Source of the DNA: an uncultured Eubacteriales bacterium
GTDB taxonomy: Bacteria > Bacillota > Clostridia > Oscillospirales > UBA644
DNA: 39,152 bases
Assembly: GCA_934454405.1 (NCBI GenBank)
Contig: CAKSFN010000018.1
Span: 1-39,152 of the forward strand
Direction of reading: 5' to 3'
The stretch's first letter is position 1. Every line of letters starts with the position of its first letter. The notes below the pieces were generated by a model that made no database searches, was not told the origin of the DNA, and saw only the letters and a list, made by a program, of their open reading frames with translations. The translations under genes and the position numbers were made by a program. This document shows positions 25,376 through 34,576 of the stretch, in pieces.

Positions 25376-25993
25376 ATGAAAGCGTTTGCGTACATAGTAT
25401 CCGCAGTTTTCGCATATTTCGTTTCGGGACTGAATCCCGCAATAATTATGTCGAATGCGATATATAAAAAAGATATTCGTTCCTGCGGAAGCGGAAACCC
25501 CGGCTTTACGAATTTCAAGCGCGTATTCGGCAACAGGTATGCGTGGTTCGTTTTTGTTCTCGACATATTGAAAGGCGCGGTCATTTCGGTCGCGGCGGGG
25601 CTTTTGTTCCGCGCGTATGCCGGTTCGTGGGCGCTCGGCGTCGCTTATGCCGGGCTGTTCGCCATGCTCGGGCACGCTTTTCCCGTATATTACGGGTTCA
25701 AAGGCGGAAAGGGTTTTCTCGTTTGCCTTTCGACCGTTTGGTTCATTGACTGGCGGGCAGGCGCGATTGCAACAGCCGTCCTTGTTATAATGCTTCCTCT
25801 GACAAAATATATGTCGCTTTCCACCATGTCCGCGCTTGTCGCAGGCGCGGTTTCCGTTGCCGCGTTCGGCGGCGGGCTTGCCGTAAGCATTATGTATGCG
25901 GTGTGCGTACTCTTCGTTATAGCGCGGCATAAACAGAATATTGTGAGACTTGTAAAAGGAACCGAATCAAAATTCAGTTTCGGAAAGAAATAG
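25376..25993 (+). CDS. plsY: Acyl-phosphate:glycerol-3-phosphate acyltransferase PlsY
   Basis: Membrane enzyme that moves the acyl group from acyl-phosphate to glycerol-3-phosphate, making lysophosphatidate. The 205-residue protein has several membrane helices and the three PlsY motifs: GSGNPGFTNFKR (usual form GSGNxGATN, so the Ala is Phe here), HAFPVYYGFKGGKG and HKQNIVRLVKGTE. AGAGGAACAGGA precedes the ATG. Encoded directly after fakB-fakA, it uses the acyl-phosphate they make. Its other substrate is supplied by GpsA, encoded at 37,651. Confidence 0.93.
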   Translation: MKAFAYIVSAVFAYFVSGLNPAIIMSNAIYKKDIRSCGSGNPGFTNFKRVFGNRYAWFVFVLDILKGAVISVAAGLLFRAYAGSWALGVAYAGLFAMLGHAFPVYYGFKGGKGFLVCLSTVWFIDWRAGAIATAVLVIMLPLTKYMSLSTMSALVAGAVSVAAFGGGLAVSIMYAVCVLFVIARHKQNIVRLVKGTESKFSFGKK

Positions 25994-26006
25994 GAAAAAA
26001 ATACGA

Positions 26007-26048
26007 GCAAGAGAGACTTCCTCCTTTATCGGCGGAAGTCTCTCTTGC
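26007..26048. terminator. Bidirectional terminator between plsY and the amidohydrolase gene
   Basis: A perfect 15-base stem (26007-26021 with 26034-26048), 12-base loop. On the minus strand a T7 run follows a few bases later, so it is best as the terminator of the minus-strand gene ending at 26086; it can also end the fak operon. Confidence 0.7.
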
Positions 26049-26085
26049 TTTGTTCCGTATGTAAAAAACTGTGCTTTACACAAGT

Positions 26086-26850
26086 TTATTTGTCTGTGTT
26101 TAATTCGGGAAAAATTCTGATCGCATTTTGCCGAAGTATCATTTCTTTGTCTTTTTCGGATATTTGGGCGTATTCTATTCTGCCGCGCTGTGCGCCCACG
26201 GCGTATGTGTCCGAACCGTACAGTATGCGTTCGGACAGTCCCTGCGCAACCGCCGCTTCTATAACGAAGTTCTGAAAACTTGCGCTTCCCGAGGTGTCAA
26301 GATAAACGTTTCCGTGCCTTGCTTCTTTTGCGGCTCTGAAAAAGTTATTATCCGCCATGTGAGCGATGTCAAGTATCATATCCTTGTATTTGTCGGCGTA
26401 TTTGAGGTAAAGATACGGCGCAAATTCGGGGTGAATCTGCACCACGGCGTTCATATCGTTTGCAAATGAGAAAAGTTTTTCGCCGTAATCCTCCGTTGAA
26501 TATCCGTGCAGGGGAGGGTGAAGCTTTATCCCGAGACATTTACGGGTATGAAGCATCTTTTTTGCCTGTTCGAATGTTTCTTCCGCGCGAGGGTCGATAA
26601 CCACCCATTGGTACATAGAAGGTATTTTCGGGCAAAGGTCGAATAAATATTCGTTTTCTTCTATGACCGCTTCGGCGTCAAGAACCGAGGCAAAAGTTGA
26701 GCATATCGTATATTCGACGTTTGCGGTGTCGTTCATTTTTACGATACTGTCAAGGTCGCACCTGTAAACATCGCTTTCGGCGCTGTCCGACGGGTGTCCG
26801 TGATTGAAATGTGAATGAAAATCTATCGCTTTGATTTCGGAAGGTCCCAT
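26086..26850 (-). CDS. Amidohydrolase-2 family metal-dependent hydrolase
   Basis: A 254-residue TIM-barrel hydrolase or decarboxylase of the PF04909 type; substrate unknown. Metal and catalytic residues are visible in order: HSH in IDFHSHF near residue 14, KLHPP, the QIHPEF His, DIAHM, and the late Asp in LYGSDTY. The start at 26850 has AAAGGAG seven bases upstream on the minus strand; an upstream in-frame ATG would put that site inside the gene. It is a single-gene unit between two convergent or divergent neighbours, so context gives no clue to the substrate. Confidence 0.82.
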   Translation of the reverse strand: MGPSEIKAIDFHSHFNHGHPSDSAESDVYRCDLDSIVKMNDTANVEYTICSTFASVLDAEAVIEENEYLFDLCPKIPSMYQWVVIDPRAEETFEQAKKMLHTRKCLGIKLHPPLHGYSTEDYGEKLFSFANDMNAVVQIHPEFAPYLYLKYADKYKDMILDIAHMADNNFFRAAKEARHGNVYLDTSGSASFQNFVIEAAVAQGLSERILYGSDTYAVGAQRGRIEYAQISEKDKEMILRQNAIRIFPELNTDK

Positions 26851-26877
26851 ACCGTATCTCCTTTCGCGTTTGTATGC

Positions 26878-26906
26878 ATTATAGCACAATCTTTCGGGAA
26901 TTGAAA
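26878..26906 (-). promoter_or_regulatory. Probable amidohydrolase gene promoter
   Basis: Minus-strand TATAAT (plus 26878-26883) with TTTCAA (26901-26906) 17 bases upstream. The -10 is perfect, the -35 poor. Confidence 0.5.
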
Positions 26907-26945
26907 GTGTTTGCGCAAAAAAATAATTCTTTGCTTAAATGCGTC

Positions 26946-26974
26946 TTTACTTTTTTCACCTATTGTGTTATAAT
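26946..26974 (+). promoter_or_regulatory. znuACB operon promoter
   Basis: TTTACT (26946-26951), 17 bases, TATAAT (26969-26974). The -10 continues into an AT-only stretch of some 25 bases (TTATAATATATATAATTTAT) that is nearly symmetrical and could hold a Zur-type operator, but I see no convincing consensus. Confidence 0.6.
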
Positions 26975-27009
26975 ATATATAATTTATAAATGCAAATACG
27001 AGGCTTAAG

Positions 27010-27927
27010 ATGAAAAGGATTTTTTCGCTGCTTGCGGCGTTTGTTTTGATTATAACTCTTGTCTCCTGCGGAAAAGGACAGGCTCGGGACAGCGAGACTC
27101 CGAACATTATCGCGACGTTGTTCCCTCAATATGACTTTGCCCGCGCGATAGTCGGCGACAAGGCAAACGTAAAAATGCTGCTGTCTCCCGGAACGGACAG
27201 TCACGAATATGACCCTACGCCGTCCGCTGCGCTTGAAATCTCAAAATGCGATCTTTTTATTTATACGGGCGACAATATGGAAACATGGGCGGCGACCTTA
27301 CTTGCAAACGTTGACAAACGAAAAGTTTATGTTCTTGACTGCACGCAGGGTATTGAGTTCAAATCATCGGACGACGATCATGGGCACGGGCATGACCACG
27401 AGCTTGACCCTCATGTCTGGACGAGCCCCGTGAACGCGAAAAAAATGGTGGAGAACATACTTGACGCGATTTGCGCCGTGGATGCTGAAAATGCGGCTTT
27501 TTATAAGGCGAATGCCGAGGCTTATGTGAAGAGGCTCGACGCTCTCGACGCCGAGTTTCGCTCGACGGTGGCAAGCGGAAAAAGAAAAGAAATTGTTTTC
27601 GGCAGCCGTTTTGCGCTTAAATATTTTGCCGAAGAATACGGACTTTCGTATACCGCAGCGATCGCTTCCTGCGAATCGGAGGACGAGCCGTCCGTCGGCG
27701 TTATGAATTCGATAATAGAGAAAGTGAAGAAAGAGAATATCCCCGTCGTTTATTACGAGGAGCTTTCCGAGCCTCGCATAGCTCAAAAGATTGCGAACGA
27801 GACGGGCTGCCGGATACGGCAGTTTCATTCCTGTCACAATGTGAGCAGGGACGAGTTTGACAAAGGCGTTACCTATATCGATCTGATGACGGAAAATGTT
27901 AAGGTTTTGAAAGAGGGTTTGGACTGA
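27010..27927 (+). CDS. znuA: Zinc/manganese ABC transporter binding lipoprotein (ZnuA-like)
   Basis: Captures a divalent metal, most likely zinc, outside the cell. The 305-residue protein has a lipoprotein signal with lipobox LVSC (Cys20). Metal ligands His65 (DSHEYDP) and His135 (DPHVW) are present, and a His/Asp-rich loop DDDHGHGHDH at 121-130 is typical of zinc members. The third canonical ligand (His in zinc, Glu in manganese types, before xFxYF) is replaced: the segment reads GSRFALKYF. A separate HSCHNVS motif near 275 is typical, from memory, of a Clostridia subgroup and may supply other ligands. It overlaps znuC by one base. Confidence 0.88.
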   Translation: MKRIFSLLAAFVLIITLVSCGKGQARDSETPNIIATLFPQYDFARAIVGDKANVKMLLSPGTDSHEYDPTPSAALEISKCDLFIYTGDNMETWAATLLANVDKRKVYVLDCTQGIEFKSSDDDHGHGHDHELDPHVWTSPVNAKKMVENILDAICAVDAENAAFYKANAEAYVKRLDALDAEFRSTVASGKRKEIVFGSRFALKYFAEEYGLSYTAAIASCESEDEPSVGVMNSIIEKVKKENIPVVYYEELSEPRIAQKIANETGCRIRQFHSCHNVSRDEFDKGVTYIDLMTENVKVLKEGLD

Positions 27928-28634
27928 TGAGCGCGATTTCCGTTTGCGACGTGACTCTTTCCTATGATAATCTTACGGTTGCGGAACACATCTCTTTTGA
28001 TATTGAATTCGGAGATTATGTTTGCATCGTCGGCGAAAACGGCACGGGGAAAAGCACGCTGCTTAAAACTCTTGTCGGCATTCATCAGCCGAAAAGGGGA
28101 CACATTCTTTTTGATTGCGACATTAAAAACGGAGAAATCGGCTATCTTCCGCAGCAAACGGCCGTCAGCAACGATTTCCCCGCTTCGGTTGAAGAGATAG
28201 TTCGCTCGGGTTGTCTCGGAGCACTCGGAAAACACCCGTTTTTCACCGCTCAGGAGAAGAAAAAAGCAGATAAAAATTTAGAATTGCTCGGCATTTCGGA
28301 TTTGCGTCGAAAATCCTTCCGTGAGCTTTCGGGAGGTCAGCGTCAGCGCGTTCTTCTTGCAAAAGCGCTTTGCGGCGCGCAGAAAATTCTTGTTCTCGAC
28401 GAGCCTGTAACGGGACTTGACCCTCTCGTTACGGCGGATATGTATTCGATTTTGCGAAAAATCAACGATGAAGGCGTAACGGTCGTTATGGTTTCCCACG
28501 AGATAGGCGAAGCCGTTAAACAGGCGTCGAAAATACTTCACCTGAAACACGGCGTTGAGTTTTACGGAAGCGTTTCGGATTATCTGAAAAGTTCCGTCGG
28601 AAAACTGTTTACGGGAGGAGAAGCCGATGTTTGA
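27927..28634 (+). CDS. znuC: Zinc/manganese ABC transporter ATPase (ZnuC-like)
   Basis: Cytoplasmic ATPase of the metal importer, 235 residues. Walker A is GENGTGKST, the Q-loop is YLPQQ, the signature is LSGGQRQRVLLAKAL, Walker B is LVLDEP and the switch His is in VSHEIGEA. It starts at the TGATG overlap with znuA and overlaps the permease gene by eight bases, with GGGAGGAG inside its own 3' end as ribosome binding site for that gene. Confidence 0.92.
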   Translation: MSAISVCDVTLSYDNLTVAEHISFDIEFGDYVCIVGENGTGKSTLLKTLVGIHQPKRGHILFDCDIKNGEIGYLPQQTAVSNDFPASVEEIVRSGCLGALGKHPFFTAQEKKKADKNLELLGISDLRRKSFRELSGGQRQRVLLAKALCGAQKILVLDEPVTGLDPLVTADMYSILRKINDEGVTVVMVSHEIGEAVKQASKILHLKHGVEFYGSVSDYLKSSVGKLFTGGEADV

Positions 28635-29451
28635 TTATATTTTTTCGGTCTTCGCAAGTCCCGTTTTCGTTCCGGCGATAGTCGTCGGGTGCCTCGTTTC
28701 TCTCTGCTCCGCGCTTTTGGGCGTAAGCCTTGTTTTGAAAAGATATTCGATGATAGGCGACGGGCTTTCGCATGTCGGTTTCGGCGCGATGAGCGTTGCC
28801 GCCGTTCTGAACCTCGCTCCTCTCTGGGTGGCGGTGCCCGTTATGATTCTGACTGCTTTTTTGCTTCTTCGGTTAAGTGAAAACAGCAAAATGAAGGGAG
28901 ACAGCGTAATTGCGCTGATTTCTTCAAGCGCGGTTGCCGTCGGTCTTATCGCCGCGCATATTTCAGGCACGAACAGGGCGGTTGACAGTTATCTTTTCGG
29001 CTCTATAGTCGCCGTCGGAAAGAACGATATGTATGTCAGCATAGCGTTGAGCACCGTAGTTCTTGCACTGTACCTGATTTTTTACAACAGAATATTCGCC
29101 GTTACGTTTGACGAAAGCTCCGCTCGCGCAAACGGAGTGCGCGCAGGCGCGTATAATATTCTGATAGCCCTTCTTTCCGCCGTTACGATAGTTGTCGGAA
29201 TGCGTCTTATGGGCACGCTTCTTATCTCCGGATTGATAGTTTTTCCCGCAGTTTCTTCCATGCGCGTGTTCAAAAGTTATCGCGGCGTCGTGATAAGCTC
29301 CGCGGTGATTTCCGTTCTTTGTTTTCTTGCCGGATTTATTCTTGCTTGTTTCGATCTGCCGACCGGCGCAAGCATTGTTATTGCCGATCTTGCTGTTTTT
29401 CTTGTTTTTTCACTTATCGGATTCATACGTAAGAAGGTTGAAAAGAAATGA
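28627..29451 (+). CDS. znuB: Zinc/manganese ABC transporter permease (ZnuB-like)
   Basis: Membrane subunit of the metal importer, 274 residues with about seven to nine hydrophobic helices of the ABC-3 family. GDGLSHVGFGAM near residue 46 is the family hallmark, and MGTLLISGLIVFPAVSS is the other conserved segment. It overlaps dinB by ATGA, which places a DNA polymerase in a metal-uptake operon. Confidence 0.92.
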   Translation: MFDYIFSVFASPVFVPAIVVGCLVSLCSALLGVSLVLKRYSMIGDGLSHVGFGAMSVAAVLNLAPLWVAVPVMILTAFLLLRLSENSKMKGDSVIALISSSAVAVGLIAAHISGTNRAVDSYLFGSIVAVGKNDMYVSIALSTVVLALYLIFYNRIFAVTFDESSARANGVRAGAYNILIALLSAVTIVVGMRLMGTLLISGLIVFPAVSSMRVFKSYRGVVISSAVISVLCFLAGFILACFDLPTGASIVIADLAVFLVFSLIGFIRKKVEKK

Positions 29452-30686
29452 AACCCGAAGCCGACAGGATAATTCTTCATTGCGACTGCAACTGCTTTTT
29501 CGCGTCCGTTGAAATGACGTTTGACCCGGGGCTTCGGGATGTTCCGATGGCTGTCGGAGGGGATGAAAGCAAACGTCACGGCATAATTCTTGCCAAAAAC
29601 GAGATAGCGAAAAAATACGGCGTAAAAACCGCCGAAACGCTTTGGCAGGCGCGTCGGAAATGCCCCGATCTGCATATCGTTCCGCCGCGACACGGAGTAT
29701 ATTCCGAGTTTTCGCGGCGTGTCAACGAGATTTATTACAGATACACCGATACGGTGGAGCCCTTCGGCATTGACGAATCATGGCTCGATGTGACTCACAC
29801 CGCGCACCTTTGGGGCGGAGGTAAAGCCGTTGCGGACGAAATCCGACGCGTTGTGCGCGAAGAAATAGGTATAACGGTATCCGTCGGCGTTTCTTTCAAC
29901 AAGATTTTTGCTAAGATCGGAAGCGATTATAAAAAGCCCGACGCAACGACGGTTATTTCCCGGGAAAACTATAAAAGTATTGTTTTTCCTTTGCCCGTGT
30001 CCGACCTTTTGTATGTCGGGCGTTCGTCCCTGCATATTCTTCACGATATGGGCGTTCGGACGATCGGAGACCTTGCCGCGGCGGACAGAGAATACCTTGT
30101 CCGTCGGCTCGGAAAGAGCGGGGCGCAGCTGCACGACTATGCAAACGGGCTTGACCGTTCGCCCGTCAAAGACGGCGGCGAAAGGGAAGAGGTAAAATCC
30201 GTCGGAAACGGAATGACGTTCAGCCGCGACCTTGTCGGACTTGACGATATTCTGTTCGGCGTTACCAAACTGACGGATTCTGTTTGTTCCCGGATGCGTA
30301 AGCTCGGCGTCAAATGCCGTACCGTTCAGGTAACTTTACGCGCCCCCGATTTTCGTTCCCTTGTTCGTCAGCAGCCGATGCCCAAGGCCTCGGATCTCGC
30401 TTCCGACGTGATTCCCGTCGCGATGGAACTGATAAAAAGAAATTGGGTTCTGACAAATCCCATAAGAATGATAACCGTAACCGCGACGAACCTCGTTTCC
30501 GCCGACGAACCCGAACAAAGCAGTCTTTTTGAAAGCGAAGACGAGCCGGAAGAAAAGAAGAAGCGTCGGCTTGCGCGAACCATGGACGAAGTGCGGAGCC
30601 GTTACGGAAAAGGCTCGATCTCTTTCGGAAGAACCGTTACGGGAGAGCTTGACGGCGAAGAAAAAACTGACGATGATAATAAATAA
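29448..30686 (+). CDS. dinB: DNA polymerase IV, Y family (DinB)
   Basis: Error-prone translesion polymerase. The 412-residue protein has catalytic Asp13 (HCDCNCFFASVE; most members read HVDMNAFFASVE) and Asp109/Glu110 (GIDESWLD). The thumb and little-finger regions follow. EQSSLF near residue 365 fits a beta-clamp binding peptide (QxxLF). A basic/acidic tail of 40 residues ends the protein. The start overlaps znuB by four bases, so its level follows the zinc operon; no separate SOS (LexA) box was seen upstream. Three cysteines around the catalytic Asp are unusual. Confidence 0.92.
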   Translation: MKPEADRIILHCDCNCFFASVEMTFDPGLRDVPMAVGGDESKRHGIILAKNEIAKKYGVKTAETLWQARRKCPDLHIVPPRHGVYSEFSRRVNEIYYRYTDTVEPFGIDESWLDVTHTAHLWGGGKAVADEIRRVVREEIGITVSVGVSFNKIFAKIGSDYKKPDATTVISRENYKSIVFPLPVSDLLYVGRSSLHILHDMGVRTIGDLAAADREYLVRRLGKSGAQLHDYANGLDRSPVKDGGEREEVKSVGNGMTFSRDLVGLDDILFGVTKLTDSVCSRMRKLGVKCRTVQVTLRAPDFRSLVRQQPMPKASDLASDVIPVAMELIKRNWVLTNPIRMITVTATNLVSADEPEQSSLFESEDEPEEKKKRRLARTMDEVRSRYGKGSISFGRTVTGELDGEEKTDDDNK

Positions 30687-30719
30687 TGATAAATATATAA
30701 CCATACGGAGGAATATGTT

Positions 30720-32513
30720 ATGGAAATTTTGAAACGCTCGGATATTCCGAAGGAATTCACGTGGGATCTGACACCGGTTTTTGCGAACGACGACGCATGG
30801 CTCGCCGAATATGAATCGCTGAAAACGCTTCCCGCAAAAATCGCAGAATACCGCGGAACTCTCGGCAAGAGCGCAAAACAGCTTTTGGCTTTTTTGAAGT
30901 TCGAGGACGAAATAAGTCTTCGTCTCAGCTCGCTTTACGGCTATGCGTCCTGCAAGGGCGACGAGGACACCGGCAACAACTTCTATCAGGATATGCGCGG
31001 AAAAGCGATGGGAACGCTTGTGAATATATCCGGCGCTCTTTCGTTCGCGACGCCCGAAATTATGGCGATTGACGAAGATGCGCTCAACGGCTTTTACAAG
31101 GACGAGCCCGATCTTGAAACATACAGAAGAAGTATTTATCAAATCAGAAGAAGATCGGCGCACATTCTTTCCGACGAGTGCGAAAAACTGCTTGCTTCCG
31201 CCGGCGAAATGGCGGACTCTCCCGACAGAATAAGAAGCACTTTCAGCGACGCGGATCTGACGTTTGACGACGTTGTTGACGGACAGGGCAACTCTCATCA
31301 TCTGACCGACGGAACGCTTGTTCCTCTTCTTGAAAGCACCGACGTGAAACTCCGCGAGAATACGTTCAAAACATATTACAAGCGTATGGGCGAGTTCAAA
31401 AATACCGTCGCATCCACTCTCGACGCGCAGTTTAAGCAGCTTCGTTTTTTTGCTGATGCACGCAATTATTCTTCAACTCTCGAAGCCTCGCTTGACGTGA
31501 CGGAGGTTCCCGTAAACGTTTATCTTAATCTAATTGACGCGGTTCACGCGAATCTCGACAAAATGTATAAGTATGTCGCGCTCCGCAAAAGACTTCTCGG
31601 TGTTGACGAGCTTCATATGTATGATGTTTATACTCCCATAGTTTCCGACGCCGCGGTTGAGATAGACTTTGAACAGGCGAAAAAGACGGTTCTCGAAGCG
31701 CTTTCCGTTCTCGGAGAAGACTACACGGATATGCTCAAAGAGGGCTTTGACAACCGCTGGATAGACGTTTACGAGAATGTCGGAAAACGCAGCGGCGCGT
31801 ACTCTTCGGGCTTCGGCAGACCTCATCCCTATGTTCTGCTTAATCATAAGAACAATCTGGACAGCCAGTTTACTCTCGCGCACGAAATGGGACACGCTCT
31901 GCACAGTTATCTGACCATGAAAAATCAGCCTGTGAACACGGCGGATTACGTCATATTCGTCGCCGAAGTCGCTTCAACCTGCAACGAAATTCTTTTGATG
32001 AAGCACTTGCTTAAAAACACGACCGACAAGAAAGCGAAAGCATATCTCATAAATCATTTTCTTGATCAGTTCAAAGGCACGGTTTACAGACAGACGATGT
32101 TTGCTGAGTTTGAGCTTGAAATGGGCAGGATGTCCGAAAACGGCGAAACGCTGACCGCCGACGCTCTCTGCAAAAAGTATTATGATCTCAACAAACTCTA
32201 TTTCGGTCCCGATATGGTCTCCGATGAAGAGATAGCTCTCGAATGGGCCCGCATACCGCATTTCTTCTATAATTATTATGTCTTCCAGTATGCGACAGGC
32301 TTTTCCGCCGCGGTTGCCATCGCAAACAGGATTCTTGAAAAGGGCGCGCCCGCGGTTGCGGATTATAAGCGCTTCCTTTCCGGCGGCTGCAGCACCGACC
32401 CCATCTCTTTGTTAAAGATAGCGGGCGTCGATATGAGCTCTCCCGAACCCGTAAACGAAGCTCTCAAGCTCTTCGGTTCACTTATCGACGAACTCGACGC
32501 GCTGTTGAAATAA
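30720..32513 (+). CDS. pepF: Oligoendopeptidase F (M3 family)
   Basis: Cytoplasmic zinc metallopeptidase that cuts short peptides. The 597-residue length is normal. The zinc motif HEMGH is at residues 388-392 (FTLAHEMGHALHSY) and the third ligand Glu lies in FVAEVASTCNE some 25 residues on. ACGGAGG lies about ten bases before the ATG. Only 33 bases separate it from dinB with no evident promoter, so it may be read as the last gene of the znu transcript. A strong GC-rich hairpin follows its stop. Confidence 0.95.
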   Translation: MEILKRSDIPKEFTWDLTPVFANDDAWLAEYESLKTLPAKIAEYRGTLGKSAKQLLAFLKFEDEISLRLSSLYGYASCKGDEDTGNNFYQDMRGKAMGTLVNISGALSFATPEIMAIDEDALNGFYKDEPDLETYRRSIYQIRRRSAHILSDECEKLLASAGEMADSPDRIRSTFSDADLTFDDVVDGQGNSHHLTDGTLVPLLESTDVKLRENTFKTYYKRMGEFKNTVASTLDAQFKQLRFFADARNYSSTLEASLDVTEVPVNVYLNLIDAVHANLDKMYKYVALRKRLLGVDELHMYDVYTPIVSDAAVEIDFEQAKKTVLEALSVLGEDYTDMLKEGFDNRWIDVYENVGKRSGAYSSGFGRPHPYVLLNHKNNLDSQFTLAHEMGHALHSYLTMKNQPVNTADYVIFVAEVASTCNEILLMKHLLKNTTDKKAKAYLINHFLDQFKGTVYRQTMFAEFELEMGRMSENGETLTADALCKKYYDLNKLYFGPDMVSDEEIALEWARIPHFFYNYYVFQYATGFSAAVAIANRILEKGAPAVADYKRFLSGGCSTDPISLLKIAGVDMSSPEPVNEALKLFGSLIDELDALLK

Positions 32514-32529
32514 TCAAATACAACGGTTT

Positions 32530-32567
32530 GCCGCCCGACGGATTCTTTCCGTCGGGCGGCGGTTTTA
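32530..32567 (+). terminator. Terminator of the znu-dinB-pepF transcript
   Basis: A perfect 13-base GC-rich stem (32530-32542 with 32548-32560), 5-base loop, followed by GGTTTTATG. On the minus strand AAACC-flanking sequence gives no clear T-run. Confidence 0.75.
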
Positions 32568-32583
32568 TGCAATAAAACTTTAA

Positions 32584-34545
32584 TCAGATTCTGTCGGGTC
32601 TGTCTTTCCGAAACGGCATAGGCGGTCTTTCGTTATGTTCCTGCGGCGTATTCTCAATATAATGCTTTGCCTGCGTCGTGAACAGCTCCGCATATTTACC
32701 GCCGAGCCTCATCAGACTTTCGTGATTTCCCGTCTCGACGATCTTTCCGTCTTCAAGGACTATTATCTTCGACGCTATTGTTGCGCTTGAAAGCCTGTGC
32801 GAAACGAAAATCGTGCCCTTGCCCTGTCTCAACCGATCAAACTGAGAGAATATTTCCTGCTCCGCCATCGGGTCGAGAGACGCCGTCGGTTCATCGAGAA
32901 TAACAAAATCCGAATCTCTTAAAAATGCCCGCGCAACCGCAATTTTCTGCCATTGCCCGACGGAAAGCTCAAGTCCCGTCTGCTCAAAAACTCTCATAAG
33001 CGGCGTGTCGTATTTTTCGGGCAGGTTTCGGATGAATTCGTCCGCGCTGCTCTTTTCCGCCGCGTTGCGGATCAGCGCGGAGTCGTCTTTTCTGGCAAGG
33101 TCTCCGAAGCCGATATTTTCTTTTACCGAAAACGCATATTTTCCGAAATCCTGAAATATCATTCCGAACATGGAATACAGGTCTTTTACGTCGTATTCTC
33201 TGATATCGTACCCGTCAAGAGTGATAATGCCCTCTGTCGGGTCGTAAAGCCTCGTCAGAAGTTTCAGAAGCGTTGTTTTGCCTGCTCCGTTCAAGCCCAC
33301 GAGAACTATGGTTTCTCCCGTTGAAAAGGTCATATTGATGTTTTGAAGAACTCTTCGGTTCGTGGCGGGGTATGCGAATGATACGTTTTTGAATTCGATG
33401 GTATGCGGCGCGTGATGATTGATTTTTCGCGGCGTCGGCAGAATTGAAACGACCGTCGGCACAACATTCATAAACGATATGAGGTTGTCGATATAAAGCG
33501 TTCCCTCGTAAATGCTGCCTGTTGTCGTTATAAGAGACGACACGCTGTTGGAAATTGAAAAAAGCGCGTTTGTATAAAGCGAATAATCTCCTATCGTAAG
33601 CAGTCCCGAGTACACGAGATATGCGATTCGCAGAAAGATGCCGCCGTTCAAAACCGATTGCGCGGTCGCTATTCCGATGCCCCAGCCGCCTTCCTGAACG
33701 ATAAGCTTTTTCATTCCACGGAAATATGTCTTAAACGTGCCCGAATACCTGTTTATGAACGTGTCCGCGAGATCGAAAAGCTTTACCTCTTTGACAAGAT
33801 CCTTGTCCGTGACCAGCTGCGAATAGTATTCAAGCTGTCTGCGCTCCTTGGAGTGAAAACGCATATAACCGAACATCTTTTTTCTGTATTTATATGTAAT
33901 TACCGCAGACGGTACTGTCATAAGTATCACCGCAATCGGCGCCCAGAACATTGTTCCGGCAAGAACCGTTATGAAACTTATCAGCGTTATAAGCGTGCTG
34001 ACGATTCCGAACGCCGCCTCAATAACCTGCATGGGACGGCTTCCTGCCTCCTGCGTCGCGTTTTCAAGCTGCGAGTAAAATTCGGGAAGGTCGAATTTGG
34101 CGAGATCTATCGTTTTCGCCTTTTTCATTATTTTGATTTTAATGCTGTAAACAAACAGCTCGTTTGAAAGACGCGTTATCATTCTGTTGACAGAGCTGAT
34201 AACGAGCACGAAAAGCTGGAACACTATCTGCAGAATAAGCAGTCCGCCGAGCTGCCAAAAGTCTCCGAGCTCGCCTGCGACGGCTTGCTGTAATCCGTCC
34301 ATAAGCCACTTTGTGACGTATGCGCCGATTATGGCCTGAAATCCGTTGAACAGCGTCATAAACGCCATCAAAAGTATGATTATGGGCTGAGATTTATAAA
34401 CGAGCGTAAAAATATAAAACAGTCTGCGAAAAGTGTCTTTTATCGATTTTCCGAAAAACGAAACCTTGTTTTTGAAGCCTTTCGGCATTTTCGGCGCTTC
34501 CGTCTTCGAATGGATGGGCGGAGGCCCCATCGGGGGACCGAACAT
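32584..34545 (-). CDS. ABC exporter half-transporter (membrane and ATPase domains fused)
   Basis: A 653-residue type IV ABC exporter, expected to act as a homodimer since no partner gene is adjacent. A Pro/Gly-rich N-terminus (MFGPPMGPPP) precedes six membrane helices (about 45-330). The ATPase has Walker A GLNGAGKTT near 416 and Walker B FVILDEPTASLDP. The signature is LSVGQWQKIAVARAF, a variant of LSGGQ seen in exporters related to lantibiotic and peptide transporters. AAGAGG precedes the ATG. The substrate is unknown; the gene stands alone behind its own consensus promoter. Confidence 0.88.
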   Translation of the reverse strand: MFGPPMGPPPIHSKTEAPKMPKGFKNKVSFFGKSIKDTFRRLFYIFTLVYKSQPIIILLMAFMTLFNGFQAIIGAYVTKWLMDGLQQAVAGELGDFWQLGGLLILQIVFQLFVLVISSVNRMITRLSNELFVYSIKIKIMKKAKTIDLAKFDLPEFYSQLENATQEAGSRPMQVIEAAFGIVSTLITLISFITVLAGTMFWAPIAVILMTVPSAVITYKYRKKMFGYMRFHSKERRQLEYYSQLVTDKDLVKEVKLFDLADTFINRYSGTFKTYFRGMKKLIVQEGGWGIGIATAQSVLNGGIFLRIAYLVYSGLLTIGDYSLYTNALFSISNSVSSLITTTGSIYEGTLYIDNLISFMNVVPTVVSILPTPRKINHHAPHTIEFKNVSFAYPATNRRVLQNINMTFSTGETIVLVGLNGAGKTTLLKLLTRLYDPTEGIITLDGYDIREYDVKDLYSMFGMIFQDFGKYAFSVKENIGFGDLARKDDSALIRNAAEKSSADEFIRNLPEKYDTPLMRVFEQTGLELSVGQWQKIAVARAFLRDSDFVILDEPTASLDPMAEQEIFSQFDRLRQGKGTIFVSHRLSSATIASKIIVLEDGKIVETGNHESLMRLGGKYAELFTTQAKHYIENTPQEHNERPPMPFRKDRPDRI

Positions 34546-34576
34546 AATTATACCTCTTTTTACATATTTTTACATT

